Under the pieces are notes generated by a model that searched no databases, was not told where the DNA came from, and was given only the letters and a program-made list of their open reading frames with translations. Positions 9,029 through 17,276 of a stretch of 64,000 nucleotides of DNA are shown here, piece by piece. The translations under genes were made by a program, and so were the position numbers. This stretch comes from Cyanobacteria bacterium SZAS LIN-3. Its GTDB lineage: Bacteria; Cyanobacteriota; Vampirovibrionia; Obscuribacterales; Obscuribacteraceae. Every line of letters begins with the position of its first letter. Position 1 is the stretch's first letter. Where the stretch lies: NCBI GenBank assembly GCA_018266215.1, contig JAFEAV010000007.1, positions 62,001 through 126,000 of the forward strand, read 5' to 3'.

Positions 9029-9601
9029 TCAACCAACTCCCAAGTCTTTCGTAAAGGAAGCATCAGGCTGTTTTTCTCGCAGCTCGACGTTGAGCTGGCG
9101 CTGAATTACCTTCGTGAGGCGTACCCATATTTCTTCATCCGAGCCTGGTTCCAGGAGAAGCTTTTCAGCATTGAGCGTCGTCATTGCTGTCAACAATTCG
9201 CGCAGGGTTAGCACATCGGTGCTCATGCGCAGGCCTATGGGCCACCAATTCTTATCGAGTTTGGGAAAGTCCAGTTCAGCAAAGAGATCGAGAAATGGCC
9301 AGGCGTCTTTTAATTCCTGCGCCGGTGCTAAGTCTTTGAGTTTCGTGTCGAGCGTTATTGATTGTTTAGGTACAGCATAGTTGTCTGTGATTGCCTTCCT
9401 CACTCTGTAAAACATTCTTTGAGTCATACAATGCGCTGGTGGCGTTGAATGGAGTCTTTCCTTGAGAAACTCGTACATTTCTCCTACGGTTGTTATTTGT
9501 TCAGCGTCCGTGTCGGGGATTTCGATTCCAAATTCTTCTTTGATTGCCAACACTAGCTCGACTGAATCCATTCCCATCTTTGAGGTCTCCGTTTGCTTCA
9601 A
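9029..9601 (-). CDS. Acyl-carrier-protein-like protein with incomplete carrier domains at both ends
   Basis: The N-terminus carries the second half of an acyl carrier protein: [20 protein letters not shown] with Ser13 as the expected phosphopantetheine site, then the TVGEMYEFL helix. The usual first helix of the domain is missing. The C-terminus ([17 protein letters not shown] followed by [10 protein letters not shown]) looks like the first helix and loop of another carrier domain and ends just where a DSL motif is expected; in-frame codons after the TGA read DSLTL. A middle region, [16 protein letters not shown], also resembles a carrier helix but lacks the serine. The start is TTG 9601, or possibly ATG 9577 with GGAG upstream. 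The partner synthase is not in the window. The gene may be functional or a rearranged remnant. Confidence 0.72.
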   Translation of the reverse strand: MKQTETSKMGMDSVELVLAIKEEFGIEIPDTDAEQITTVGEMYEFLKERLHSTPPAHCMTQRMFYRVRKAITDNYAVPKQSITLDTKLKDLAPAQELKDAWPFLDLFAELDFPKLDKNWWPIGLRMSTDVLTLRELLTAMTTLNAEKLLLEPGSDEEIWVRLTKVIQRQLNVELREKQPDASFTKDLGVG

Positions 9602-9633
9602 TTCGCAGGTCTGCTTAGTTTTTTTTGCCCTAT

Positions 9634-10269
9634 TCAGCTGGGATTTTGCTCTTGGTGCTTCTTCTCAATCTCGAGCCATCTGGCTTCTTCTTCAGCCTGC
9701 AGGGCCTTAAGTAAAAGGTCGGGGTCCGGCTGGTGTGGAGTGCCGCCTGCGGTAATCTGATTCTCCTTTTGACGCGCTGCTGCCTGGTAGTGTTTGGCAA
9801 GATTTGCGAAGTCTTCAGCCGCGGCGTAGTCGGCAAAGGCATAGGCTGGTACGTGTATGCCGTTGAACAAGGCGATCAGGTAGACATTTCCGTTTTCCAT
9901 TTTGACATCGCTGATCTGGTGCCATTTGTAGTTGAGTTTCACTGGTCCGAGTGAGTCTCTGATACCGTGCTCGTCGATAATTGTTGTACATGCAAAATTT
10001 AGCTTGCTTAAAATCATAATCGTCGCCGTGTTTAGAAGAGCGCTGCCTAACGCTATGATCAATGCCAGGCATGCGGCGGTGGCCAGTGAGGACAGGAAAG
10101 TTGTAAGGCTCGCAGGTGATGCCATGCTAAGTGCAAAAAGCACACAGGCGATCGAGTTGAAGGCAATCGACCTTGGCATGGTTAAGAAATGAAGTGAACC
10201 TTTCCAAACGGTGATCGGATTTGCGTTCATGTAAGTGAGGGTATAGGATGTTTTTACAGGTAGGCTCAA
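9634..10269 (-). CDS. Membrane protein with YcxB-like C-terminal domain
   Basis: This 211-residue protein has two adjacent membrane spans (about residues 40-85) followed by a cytosolic PH-like beta domain with the pattern of YcxB-type proteins: [15 protein letters not shown], then [20 protein letters not shown] and the strand [10 protein letters not shown]. The C-terminal 50 residues are charged and probably helical ([16 protein letters not shown]). The start is given at TTG 10269, with AGAAGG about 12 nt upstream; ATG 10230 is an alternative that removes 13 residues. It precedes the carrier-like gene on the same strand by 32 bp and may be co-transcribed with it. Function unknown. Confidence 0.75.
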   Translation of the reverse strand: MSLPVKTSYTLTYMNANPITVWKGSLHFLTMPRSIAFNSIACVLFALSMASPASLTTFLSSLATAACLALIIALGSALLNTATIMILSKLNFACTTIIDEHGIRDSLGPVKLNYKWHQISDVKMENGNVYLIALFNGIHVPAYAFADYAAAEDFANLAKHYQAAARQKENQITAGGTPHQPDPDLLLKALQAEEEARWLEIEKKHQEQNPS

Positions 10270-10431
10270 ATTTAAGTACCTTCTCCCTCAGGAAATCCAA
10301 ACTTTGCCTTGTCGCGGGTGTCTCATTTTCTTGGTTTTTCCCTGATTTATTGCGTGATAACCTAATTTCGTTCAGAGATATACCTTATTAACTACAGCAA
10401 AGTAATTCATCCGTTGAAAGTTTTTGATGGC

Positions 10432-10911
10432 ATGATTCGTATGCACGATACCTTTGTTAAAAGACTGGCGAAGAAGAATGTTGCTGTTTGGACAGCCCGC
10501 GCTGAAATGGCCAGGAAGGCCGGTAATTCTCTACTGCTCAAAAAGGCTTTGAAGTGGAAGGCCAGATACGAGCAGGAACTGATGGCACTCGAAAATATTG
10601 AAGCTGAGTCAATGGCGCGTCATGAGCCCACACTTGCCGCCGGCGAGTGTCAGGCTGACCCAGACGACTGGTGTCTGTGTGCGCTTTTCGAGCATGTCTT
10701 CGGCGCTATGGGTTATGACTTCGACGCCTCACGTATTAGTCCCGATCTAGTGCGCCAGTGCGTGGATTCACTGGAAATTTCCCTTGCCGATTTGGAGGGC
10801 ATGGAAACGTCGATGGAGGGGCTTCCTGTTTGCGAGAGATGCCGCACACAGCAAGATAAAATGCTTTCGATTTTGCAGGCACTGAGGAAAGGTGTGCAAA
10901 AAGAGTCCTGA
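10432..10911 (+). CDS. Hypothetical helical protein
   Basis: I do not recognise this 159-residue protein. It is rich in helix-forming residues: the first 60 residues are basic (KRLAKKNVAVW, KKALKWKARYEQE), the remainder acidic and Cys-containing (CLCALFEHVFG, CERCRTQQDK). The CERC pair near the C-terminus and the CLC near residue 85 might bind metal but do not make a known motif. ATG 10432 is chosen; an in-frame TTG at 10414 is possible and neither has a strong ribosome-binding site. No signal peptide or membrane span. Confidence 0.62.
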   Translation: MIRMHDTFVKRLAKKNVAVWTARAEMARKAGNSLLLKKALKWKARYEQELMALENIEAESMARHEPTLAAGECQADPDDWCLCALFEHVFGAMGYDFDASRISPDLVRQCVDSLEISLADLEGMETSMEGLPVCERCRTQQDKMLSILQALRKGVQKES

Positions 10912-11314
10912 GCTTATTACCGCGCCTTTAGTTTCCGCCTCGGGCAAGAAACAGTAGCCTGCATGCGGTTTCTACCACGCAGGGCTAGCGGAACAGCCTC
11001 AGTCGTTCTAAGATGGATGAGCGAGCGAGGACGAGTGTATGACTATTTCCATCAGACCGACAGTAGAGTCGCTGTTCTCTCCGTCTTTCTTCATGGCCGC
11101 GGTCGCTCTCAATTGCCTGCCGCTCGGTATTTATTTTATACGCGTGACGTACCCAGCGACAGTGCTGGCGCAGACCTTCGGTTATAGACAACCGCTCTTT
11201 GACTGTATGTGCTTGTTTGAATGTTTTATGCCTTAGATTTTGTTTGTGTTGGCTGTGGTTTTGGATCGCATCGGGTCAAACTGTGTAAATTTACGTGGTC
11301 TGATAGCTGGCCAT
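10912..11314. other. Intergenic stretch without a supported gene
   Basis: About 400 bases follow the helical protein. The only open frames are short; one of 65 codons (11039-11236, plus strand) encodes a hydrophobic peptide but lacks a ribosome-binding site, and another ends at 11187. An in-frame extension of the next gene to TTG 11240 is possible. I see no tRNA, repeat or clear terminator here. Confidence 0.4.
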
Positions 11315-11677
11315 ATGGTTTGTTTTTGGTGCCTGACCTTTTTTTCTACGACTTTCCCTTCGTGCGCTGATGCTTGTTTGCGCGACAGATTTACTTCGAA
11401 TCGATGGAAAGATTCGCTCTCCGTAAATTGTTCCGAGGAGGTGCGCCTCTATATGATTTCGGACCTTCTGGCTCGATATCAGCTTGAGGGAAAGACACGC
11501 CAGGAGATTCATGCATTGCTTGGAGTGCCACCGTCTGATGGTAATAGCTCTTCTTCGAGAGACGAGTATCTCTACTTCCTTGGCTATAGCAGCTTGCCGG
11601 CTCCGGACCTTCAACACCTGAGGCTGGTTTTTCGAAAGGATGTTGTAACCAGCGTAGACTGGCTGCATCATATGTAA
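11315..11677 (+). CDS. Small exported protein with BamE/OmlA-like fold pattern
   Basis: This is a protein of about 120 residues. ATG 11315 begins a hydrophobic leader (MVCFWCLTFFSTTFPSCADA) that looks like a signal peptide; a longer in-frame reading from TTG 11240 is possible. The mature part has helix-turn-helix then strands: MISDLLARYQLEGKTRQEIH with ALLGVPP, then a gap and LRLVFRKDVVTSVDWLH. That order (a helix ending in G-x-T-R-x-E-I-x-x-L-L-G-x-P, then a strand with VxSV) is the BamE/SmpA-type fold seen in many small periplasmic proteins. It lies 23 bp upstream of the next gene and may be co-transcribed. Specific role unknown. Confidence 0.6.
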   Translation: MVCFWCLTFFSTTFPSCADACLRDRFTSNRWKDSLSVNCSEEVRLYMISDLLARYQLEGKTRQEIHALLGVPPSDGNSSSSRDEYLYFLGYSSLPAPDLQHLRLVFRKDVVTSVDWLHHM

Positions 11678-11700
11678 ATACTTCTAGCGCGGTTGGTTTT

Positions 11701-12471
11701 GTGAAAACTGCAACTTCGGCTAAAACAATCATTGATCTGAACGGCCCATCCGAACGGGTGGAACTGCTTTTGCTTGTTTCGATGGTGCCCCTCTATGGGG
11801 TTGTTTTTCCTCTTGTCGGGCTTTCTTGTATAGCCTCGTTTTCTGGTCCAGTGCTTGTGGGGACATCTTTCTTTTTCGCTTTGCACTTCTATCATCTATG
11901 TAGCAACAATTTCACTTTTGAGGGAGATGGACTGCGAATGCCTGGCGTCGACCATCGCTTGCTGCCGTTCGGCAATGTCAAACGTATTTATCTGGACTCG
12001 GAGTATCTCGCTATTGAGTTTGTGCCGCTCAAAAATGTGTTCAGGAGAAATAGTGCAACGGGGCCGCTGGTCGTGCAGCTTTTCGCGATCCAGCATATGA
12101 CCGGGACCGGCGCGCTTCAGTTGTGGGAATCATTTTCCAGCAATCTGAGGGATTGCGATGTGGCTCCCGAGGTTCGCGATAAGCTGTTGAATTGGCGTCC
12201 GACCATGGCTGAGCTGGCAGAGGTTAAGGAATCTCGTCCAATAAAGGTGGTCCGAAAATGCCTGATGACTCTGGGCCGGCTGTCAGCCTCTGTTTGGTTC
12301 ACCTTCTGGATAACCGTCGCCTTCTTCGTCTATCCAGTTACCATTATCTACCGTATTAACCCGGTTGTCGCCAAGCAGCTGATCACTGAAATTTCTGCTT
12401 GCATCCCAAAGGGAATCATAGATTTTCTTTGGGGCTGGGTATTGTGGTTGGTTCAGACGCCTCGGCCCTAG
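11701..12471 (+). CDS. Hypothetical membrane protein
   Basis: This 256-residue protein has about four hydrophobic segments: two near residues 22-62 (LLLLVSMVPLYGVVFPL and the following SGPVLVGTSFFFALHFYH) and two near the C-terminus (SVWFTFWITVAFFVYPV and IIDFLWGWVLWLV). Between them is a soluble part with beta character (NFTFEGDGLRMPG, LDSEYLAIEFV), which may be a small PH-like sensor domain. The start is GTG 11701. It directly follows the small exported protein. No family is assigned. Confidence 0.7.
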   Translation: MKTATSAKTIIDLNGPSERVELLLLVSMVPLYGVVFPLVGLSCIASFSGPVLVGTSFFFALHFYHLCSNNFTFEGDGLRMPGVDHRLLPFGNVKRIYLDSEYLAIEFVPLKNVFRRNSATGPLVVQLFAIQHMTGTGALQLWESFSSNLRDCDVAPEVRDKLLNWRPTMAELAEVKESRPIKVVRKCLMTLGRLSASVWFTFWITVAFFVYPVTIIYRINPVVAKQLITEISACIPKGIIDFLWGWVLWLVQTPRP

Positions 12472-12594
12472 GGGCGTTACTTCCCCCCATGTCAAAACAA
12501 TGTCACAGTGGTCTCCTACTATTTTCCCATGAGCCTGACCTCGACCTGGCCATAAAGGCCACGGCCCCCCTACCGAATTTAAGGAGAGTGCATC

Positions 12595-13026
12595 ATGGGA
12601 TCGGATAAATTTGAGCTTGTACCGGCGCAACAGTGTACGCAGACTGAACAGGGACACTTCGGCGAAGTGCTCAAGAACGTCTATCAGGGACGCTCCGGTG
12701 TTGTTGCCAGACAGGAGACATGGACGACTCAGCAGTATAGTGCTTTGGAGCACGACTTGATGCTTTGCCGCGGCGATGAACGTCAGGAAGCCGGCCCGTA
12801 TAACAAAACTTTCCTCGATATGGCCTTTGGAGGCAACGTCTATTCTTTAGGTCAGGACACCAGGTCCCTGACTGTCAACGGTAGACCGGTTGAGGCCGGC
12901 ACGCCTGAGTACAATCAAGCGACAGCTAAGATTGCGGAGGCCATGCAGAGTATCGATTTTAACGCTCCAGCCTGCGCTGCCGGCAAAACGATGGGTATGT
13001 ATGAAAATCTAGATCAAAGAGACTAA
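12595..13026 (+). CDS. Hypothetical protein
   Basis: This 143-residue protein has a strong ribosome-binding site (AAGGAG, 8 nt before ATG 12595), so it is very likely expressed. It is soluble, without signal peptide or membrane span. The middle contains VYSLGQDTRSLTVNGRPVEAG, a hydrophobic-polar alternation suggesting a beta hairpin. I do not recognise a family. Its stop overlaps the end of the convergent McrC-like gene by 4 bp. Confidence 0.7.
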   Translation: MGSDKFELVPAQQCTQTEQGHFGEVLKNVYQGRSGVVARQETWTTQQYSALEHDLMLCRGDERQEAGPYNKTFLDMAFGGNVYSLGQDTRSLTVNGRPVEAGTPEYNQATAKIAEAMQSIDFNAPACAAGKTMGMYENLDQRD

Positions 13027-14642
13027 GCGAGATAGCGCCGCAACACGTCGCCGACGAGTTTTTCAATGTCTTCGTCGGCGCCTGGACGGGCCGGCAAGGC
13101 TTCGAGGTCGGGTCCGAGCTGTTTCCTCAAACCGGGATACAAAATGGCGGCAAAGTGAATCTCCCGCGATCCGCCGGGTGCGGTCACTGCTTCCATGCAG
13201 CTGCGAAGCTCATCGACGTGTTCGGGCATGGGCTGGATTGATTCGAGCGCCGGCATGCTGCCGCTGTTTTCTCCGTTGCCCGCTGCCTGTTTTGCCGCCA
13301 CTTGCTCAGGGCTTTCTCCAACTACTTTGTATTTTGGATCAAAGACGAGCACCACCGGCGGTTTACCTGCAACGTAGACTCCGACAGCTATCGCCGGCGG
13401 CATTGTCTGCCTGTGGTTCAACGCTCCCTGGCCGCTGGCCGGGCTCCATGGTATGACTCTGACTGTTTTTCCTGTCGTAGGGCAGGTCAGCACGATAGCC
13501 ATCGTGCAATCTTTCATCAGGTCAAAGTAAAACCCGTTGCTGTCTCGCTTGAGCCATTTGTGCTGTGTGCATTTATAGCCGGCGTCGGCGCAGACTTGAA
13601 GCATGGCCTTCACTACTTTGAGGTTGGCCCAGAGCTGATAGAGATAGGGGAATTTATTGAGCGGTGTGTTGAGAGCCGGATCTTCCAGTCTGACCGGAGC
13701 GCGCTTGTAGAGGGCGAGGTAGTCTTCGAGGACGGCCCGGTAGGCAGGTTTTTTCAAGAGCACCATGGTGATGCGTTCGGCTGAGTGAAAGGGCAATCTT
13801 ACCTGCTTGAGAAACGGCGTACGCGCGCAGACCAGGCGAAATTCACCCGCTAGGTCCTGGATTTCACGTGCGGTCGCCGGCGGTGCCTGCTCCGCTTCCA
13901 GTCTTGATGTTAGTCTTGATAGCTGGCTTTGCAGCGCCTGCACATAGGCCTTAACCAGCCGATTTTCATAGGTTTCGTAGGTGCGCTCTACGGTCATGTC
14001 AAACATCTGTTTGAGGGCACCGTTTGAGGTAATGTTACCGGGCATGGACATGGCTTCCGGCAGTTTTGAAATGTCCGGTCTGCGCGCTTTGTTTATTTTG
14101 CGCAGCTCATGCCGCGCTATCAAAACCTGGAAGCAATCGCGTTGGATCATAGGCAGAATCTGAATGATTCCGGGCCTGTCCTGGGTGCCTTTTATGGCCC
14201 GGCGCAATCTGTGGTATTCCTGGTCGATGCTCAGCTCGTGATTTGCCACGAGGGTTACACCGGGGAGGCCACCGCATTCCTGCAGGCGAGATGCGATCGA
14301 GAGCGGCAGCAAGTCGCTCAGGTCTTGCACTATCTTTTTAAATTCGGTCTCGTTGAAATTTTGCGGTCTGACTGTGATGACCCGGCGCTCGCGGATTTCA
14401 CCGCACTCGAGCGAGACTTTGTATTGACCAGGACCGCAGGCGGGCCATGCGGAGAGCGCGCAGGGCGCATCCGGGCTGAACCATAGAGGCAGGGCTGTGT
14501 TGCCCAGTTTCAGTGAGGCTTCTTTCTCTCTTTCCCTGGGGATGGCTACGGCCATACCGCAGTCGAGGTCTTCGATCGGGCTCTGCAGAACCACGCCTGA
14601 AGTTGTAAAAAAGCTGATTCTAGAAGAACGAGACGATACCAT
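13023..14642 (-). CDS. McrC-like DUF2357 / PD-(D/E)XK nuclease subunit
   Basis: This protein of about 539 residues pairs with the AAA+ ATPase directly upstream. Its central part (residues about 100-330) has the helical, Arg-rich character of DUF2357, including TYENRLVKAYVQALQSQL. Near the C-terminus VVLVFDPKYKV gives the Asp and Lys of a PD-(D/E)XK nuclease core, as in McrC proteins where a D-x-K-Y strand is typical. In McrBC systems the McrC-type subunit cuts DNA and stimulates the ATPase. The start is taken at ATG 14642, overlapping the ATPase 3' end by 23 bp; the frame runs upstream to 14738 but that would lie deeper inside the neighbour. The DNA target, modified or not, cannot be read from the sequence. 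Confidence 0.8.
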   Translation of the reverse strand: MVSSRSSRISFFTTSGVVLQSPIEDLDCGMAVAIPREREKEASLKLGNTALPLWFSPDAPCALSAWPACGPGQYKVSLECGEIRERRVITVRPQNFNETEFKKIVQDLSDLLPLSIASRLQECGGLPGVTLVANHELSIDQEYHRLRRAIKGTQDRPGIIQILPMIQRDCFQVLIARHELRKINKARRPDISKLPEAMSMPGNITSNGALKQMFDMTVERTYETYENRLVKAYVQALQSQLSRLTSRLEAEQAPPATAREIQDLAGEFRLVCARTPFLKQVRLPFHSAERITMVLLKKPAYRAVLEDYLALYKRAPVRLEDPALNTPLNKFPYLYQLWANLKVVKAMLQVCADAGYKCTQHKWLKRDSNGFYFDLMKDCTMAIVLTCPTTGKTVRVIPWSPASGQGALNHRQTMPPAIAVGVYVAGKPPVVLVFDPKYKVVGESPEQVAAKQAAGNGENSGSMPALESIQPMPEHVDELRSCMEAVTAPGGSREIHFAAILYPGLRKQLGPDLEALPARPGADEDIEKLVGDVLRRYLA

Positions 14643-15561
14643 AGGTTTGATAGCCGTGACTGAGATGCTGAATCTTACGATGACTCCGCGGGAACTGATT
14701 GGCAGTAATATCGCTGAGCCTCTGCAGCATGACACCAAGTCTGATATCAGTACCTTTGATTCGCGGCAGAATTTTTTGAATTATCTGATCGTCAAGGGCT
14801 TGCTCCCAGGGCATTCCGATGCGCACTCCTTCGTTCACGTATCGGTTGATTTCATCAACAATACGAATCGAAAATGGGGCGACATCAGCGACTGCATCCC
14901 AGATGGCCATGACCCTGTCACGTACTTCCGGCTTGTGAATGCGCGGGGCGATTTCTTCTCTCAAGTGTGTCAACTCAATCACTTGAGCGCGGTCATAGAT
15001 TTTGTCGGCGAAGCCGTGGGTGGTTTCGTCTACGTTTACCGTGCCGATAAAAAACAAGTTGGGCGGCAGTTCGACTACGTCGGTGCCGAACATCGTCACC
15101 TGCGCGTGGCCTGAGCTGGTGAGCACTTCCATGCCTGACAAAAATTTGGCGAAGTAGTACTCGACGCGGGCGAGGTTCATTTCATCGAGGACAAGGTGAA
15201 AGGGCTGGGCAACTTTGTCGACACTGATGGCCGACTCGTAGGCGCGTGCCGCCTGGCGGAGGAAGAGGCTGAAGTCCGTGTCGTAGTACTGCTTGTTAAG
15301 GGGGTTGTAAAAACCGAGCAGGTCTTCGTTTGTCGTCCAGTTGGGCGCGACCGGTACCAGGCGGTACTGCGCGTTGACGGCATTGGCATACATGCGAGTG
15401 AGGAGGGTTTTACCGCTTCCGCTCAATCCGCAGAGGATGACAAAACGTCGTGTTTTCAAGGACAGGTGATAGCTTCTAAGAAGGTCGCTGCTGTAGACAG
15501 CTCCAGTCTTGTCGATGGCTCGACAGATTGCGTCAAATTTTGGTTCTACGTAGGAGTCCAT
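14620..15561 (-). CDS. McrB-like AAA+ ATPase
   Basis: This 313-residue AAA+ protein has Walker A GLSGSGKT (about 46-53), a Walker B of McrB type (LVLDEMNLARVEYYF, Asp-Glu-Met-Asn rather than plain DE), and the sensor segment FIGTVNVDETTHGFADKI characteristic of the McrB/GTPase-like clade. It has almost no N-terminal DNA-binding domain: only about 40 residues precede the P-loop. The start is ATG 15561; TTG 15567 is possible and no good ribosome-binding site is seen. Together with the overlapping McrC-like gene it forms a two-component, NTP-driven nuclease module of the McrBC/LlaJI type, expected to act in defence against foreign DNA. Confidence 0.85.
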   Translation of the reverse strand: MDSYVEPKFDAICRAIDKTGAVYSSDLLRSYHLSLKTRRFVILCGLSGSGKTLLTRMYANAVNAQYRLVPVAPNWTTNEDLLGFYNPLNKQYYDTDFSLFLRQAARAYESAISVDKVAQPFHLVLDEMNLARVEYYFAKFLSGMEVLTSSGHAQVTMFGTDVVELPPNLFFIGTVNVDETTHGFADKIYDRAQVIELTHLREEIAPRIHKPEVRDRVMAIWDAVADVAPFSIRIVDEINRYVNEGVRIGMPWEQALDDQIIQKILPRIKGTDIRLGVMLQRLSDITANQFPRSHRKIQHLSHGYQTYGIVSFF

Positions 15562-15642
15562 AAGCAATTGCGCGTGGCGCCGAAGGGCACGTTGCGATGT
15601 CCTGAAGGGATTCCTTAGGATATCATCTTGGCAAGATGCGAC

Positions 15643-17178
15643 TCAACCACTGTTCTTGGTGAATGGAAACTCCAGCACGGTATTGCCGAGGAGCAGGCGC
15701 AAGGTGGACGTATCGAATTTGTCGTATGGATAGAATATCTGGAATGTGGCCGATTGGCCGGGCTCAAGAGTCGTTTGCGCGGGCTTGGTGTGCAGCACGT
15801 TGGAGCGCTCGGTATTGGACCGGGCGAGGGCCGACATGGCGGCGTCCCGCGCTCTCAGACGGGCATCCCAGTCTGGTGTAAATTGCGTCCAGCTGCCGAC
15901 AGTGTTAAACACCGCGGGCACGCCGAAGGGTGTGATCACAGCCGTGCGCGATACACCGAGTCCGCTTGAAGTCATGATGTAATCGAAGTCAGCCGAGTGC
16001 AGCAGGCGGTTGAATAGCGCCTGTCCGCGCGAGCCAAGCTCGGCGCTGATGGCGTCGGAATCCAGCGGCAGCAAGGTCTTGGCTTTCGGCGTTTCGATTG
16101 TCAGTGTGGGCTGCTCGGCCAGGAGCTGAATCGGTCCATTGCTTTGATTTTGGACCGTCACTTCGGCTTTATAGATGTACCAGTCGGGGCCATAAATCTG
16201 CGCTGTTAGCGTGGCTACAGCAGCGGCTCCTTTCACCCTGATAAATTCTATTTGCACGCCGCGGTTGAAGACGCTCTTGCTGTTGGGGGCGCCGTCCACG
16301 CAGCGGAAATAGACCAGTCCCTTTTTGCGCGCCTCGGCTCCGGCATCAAGCTGCATGTGCCGTTCTTTGAGGACGATGGAGGGCTCGAAACAGCGGCGCG
16401 CCAGGTCGATATTGCCCGCTTCCTGATACATCATGCCTGTGCGATCGAGGAAATATGTTTTGACGTGATCCGGCGCATCGGGCTGGTTGCCCAGCGATTC
16501 GAGGGCCAGATTATAGAAAGGCGCTGCCTGGTCGTAGAGCTTTTGCGTGCGGTAAAGCTCGCCCAGATCAAGAGTATCCTGGGCTACGCCAAGTGTATCG
16601 GCACCCTGCAATTGTCTGCGCATGGTGATGGCCGTTTTCAACGCCTGCTCTGCTTTGGGGTACTTTTCATTGGCTTTGTAGACCTGTGCCAGGCCTTCCA
16701 TCGTTTTTACATATTCCAGTGACTTGCTCTTGCCCAGCTCGTTTGCGGTCCCCTGCGCCAGAGTAAATGCTTCTTCTGCGTCATAGTATTTGCCGTCGCG
16801 CAGATAGGCCTGACCCAGAGCAATCCTGCTTTTCAGCAGGCGCTCGTCCTTGAGATTTGTCTTTTTGAGCTCACGGATGGCGGCTAAAAATTGCTTCTCG
16901 GCTTCTTCATAGTAGCCCTGGGCAAAGGCGTCCTTTCCCAATTGCTGCAGCCTTTCCCAGTTGCCGCCTTCGGTTTTTTGGATCAAGGCCTCCAGTTTGT
17001 CACTGATGCTGGGAGTCGTGGGCGCCGGAGGCGTGCTGCCCTCTTCGATGACAGCGCGGCCTTTGATGACATCCACCGGATTGGGGATCTCTGCCAGTGC
17101 GCTACCGCCCAGCAGGGCGGAAATGCATAGCAGGCTGATTCCGATGGTTGCTGCACGAAGTATCGTTTTGTGTGACAT
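15643..17178 (-). CDS. Secreted TPR protein
   Basis: This 511-residue protein has a signal peptide (MSHKTILRAATIGISLL, cleavage near GSALA) and a good ribosome-binding site (GGGAGG before ATG 17178). Residues about 75-290 contain tandem tetratricopeptide repeats (ALGQAYLRDGKYYDAEEAF, GLAQVYKANEKYPKAEQAL, LGELYRTQKLYDQAAPFY). The C-terminal 200 residues are beta-rich, with VTVQNQSNGPIQLLAEQP and TLEPGQSATFQIFYP, resembling an immunoglobulin-like or DUF4352-type strand order. It is probably a periplasmic scaffold. The specific partner is unknown. Confidence 0.85.
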   Translation of the reverse strand: MSHKTILRAATIGISLLCISALLGGSALAEIPNPVDVIKGRAVIEEGSTPPAPTTPSISDKLEALIQKTEGGNWERLQQLGKDAFAQGYYEEAEKQFLAAIRELKKTNLKDERLLKSRIALGQAYLRDGKYYDAEEAFTLAQGTANELGKSKSLEYVKTMEGLAQVYKANEKYPKAEQALKTAITMRRQLQGADTLGVAQDTLDLGELYRTQKLYDQAAPFYNLALESLGNQPDAPDHVKTYFLDRTGMMYQEAGNIDLARRCFEPSIVLKERHMQLDAGAEARKKGLVYFRCVDGAPNSKSVFNRGVQIEFIRVKGAAAVATLTAQIYGPDWYIYKAEVTVQNQSNGPIQLLAEQPTLTIETPKAKTLLPLDSDAISAELGSRGQALFNRLLHSADFDYIMTSSGLGVSRTAVITPFGVPAVFNTVGSWTQFTPDWDARLRARDAAMSALARSNTERSNVLHTKPAQTTLEPGQSATFQIFYPYDKFDTSTLRLLLGNTVLEFPFTKNSG

Positions 17179-17276
17179 GACCGACCCTCCCGCAGTGCTG
17201 CTTTGATTATTTCAAGCGGAAGCGGCGCAGGCATCGTCCATTGGAACGATCCGCGAGGGTGAGTCTGATTTCCGGA

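Noticed and set aside
11039..11236. A 65-codon hydrophobic small protein
   Set aside because: It is hydrophobic but lacks a ribosome-binding site and any conserved pattern; left as part of a gap.
13023..14738. The long reading of the McrC-like gene from 14738
   Set aside because: It would overlap the ATPase gene by 119 bp with a Cys/Arg-rich N-terminus unlike the family; ATG 14642 is more plausible.
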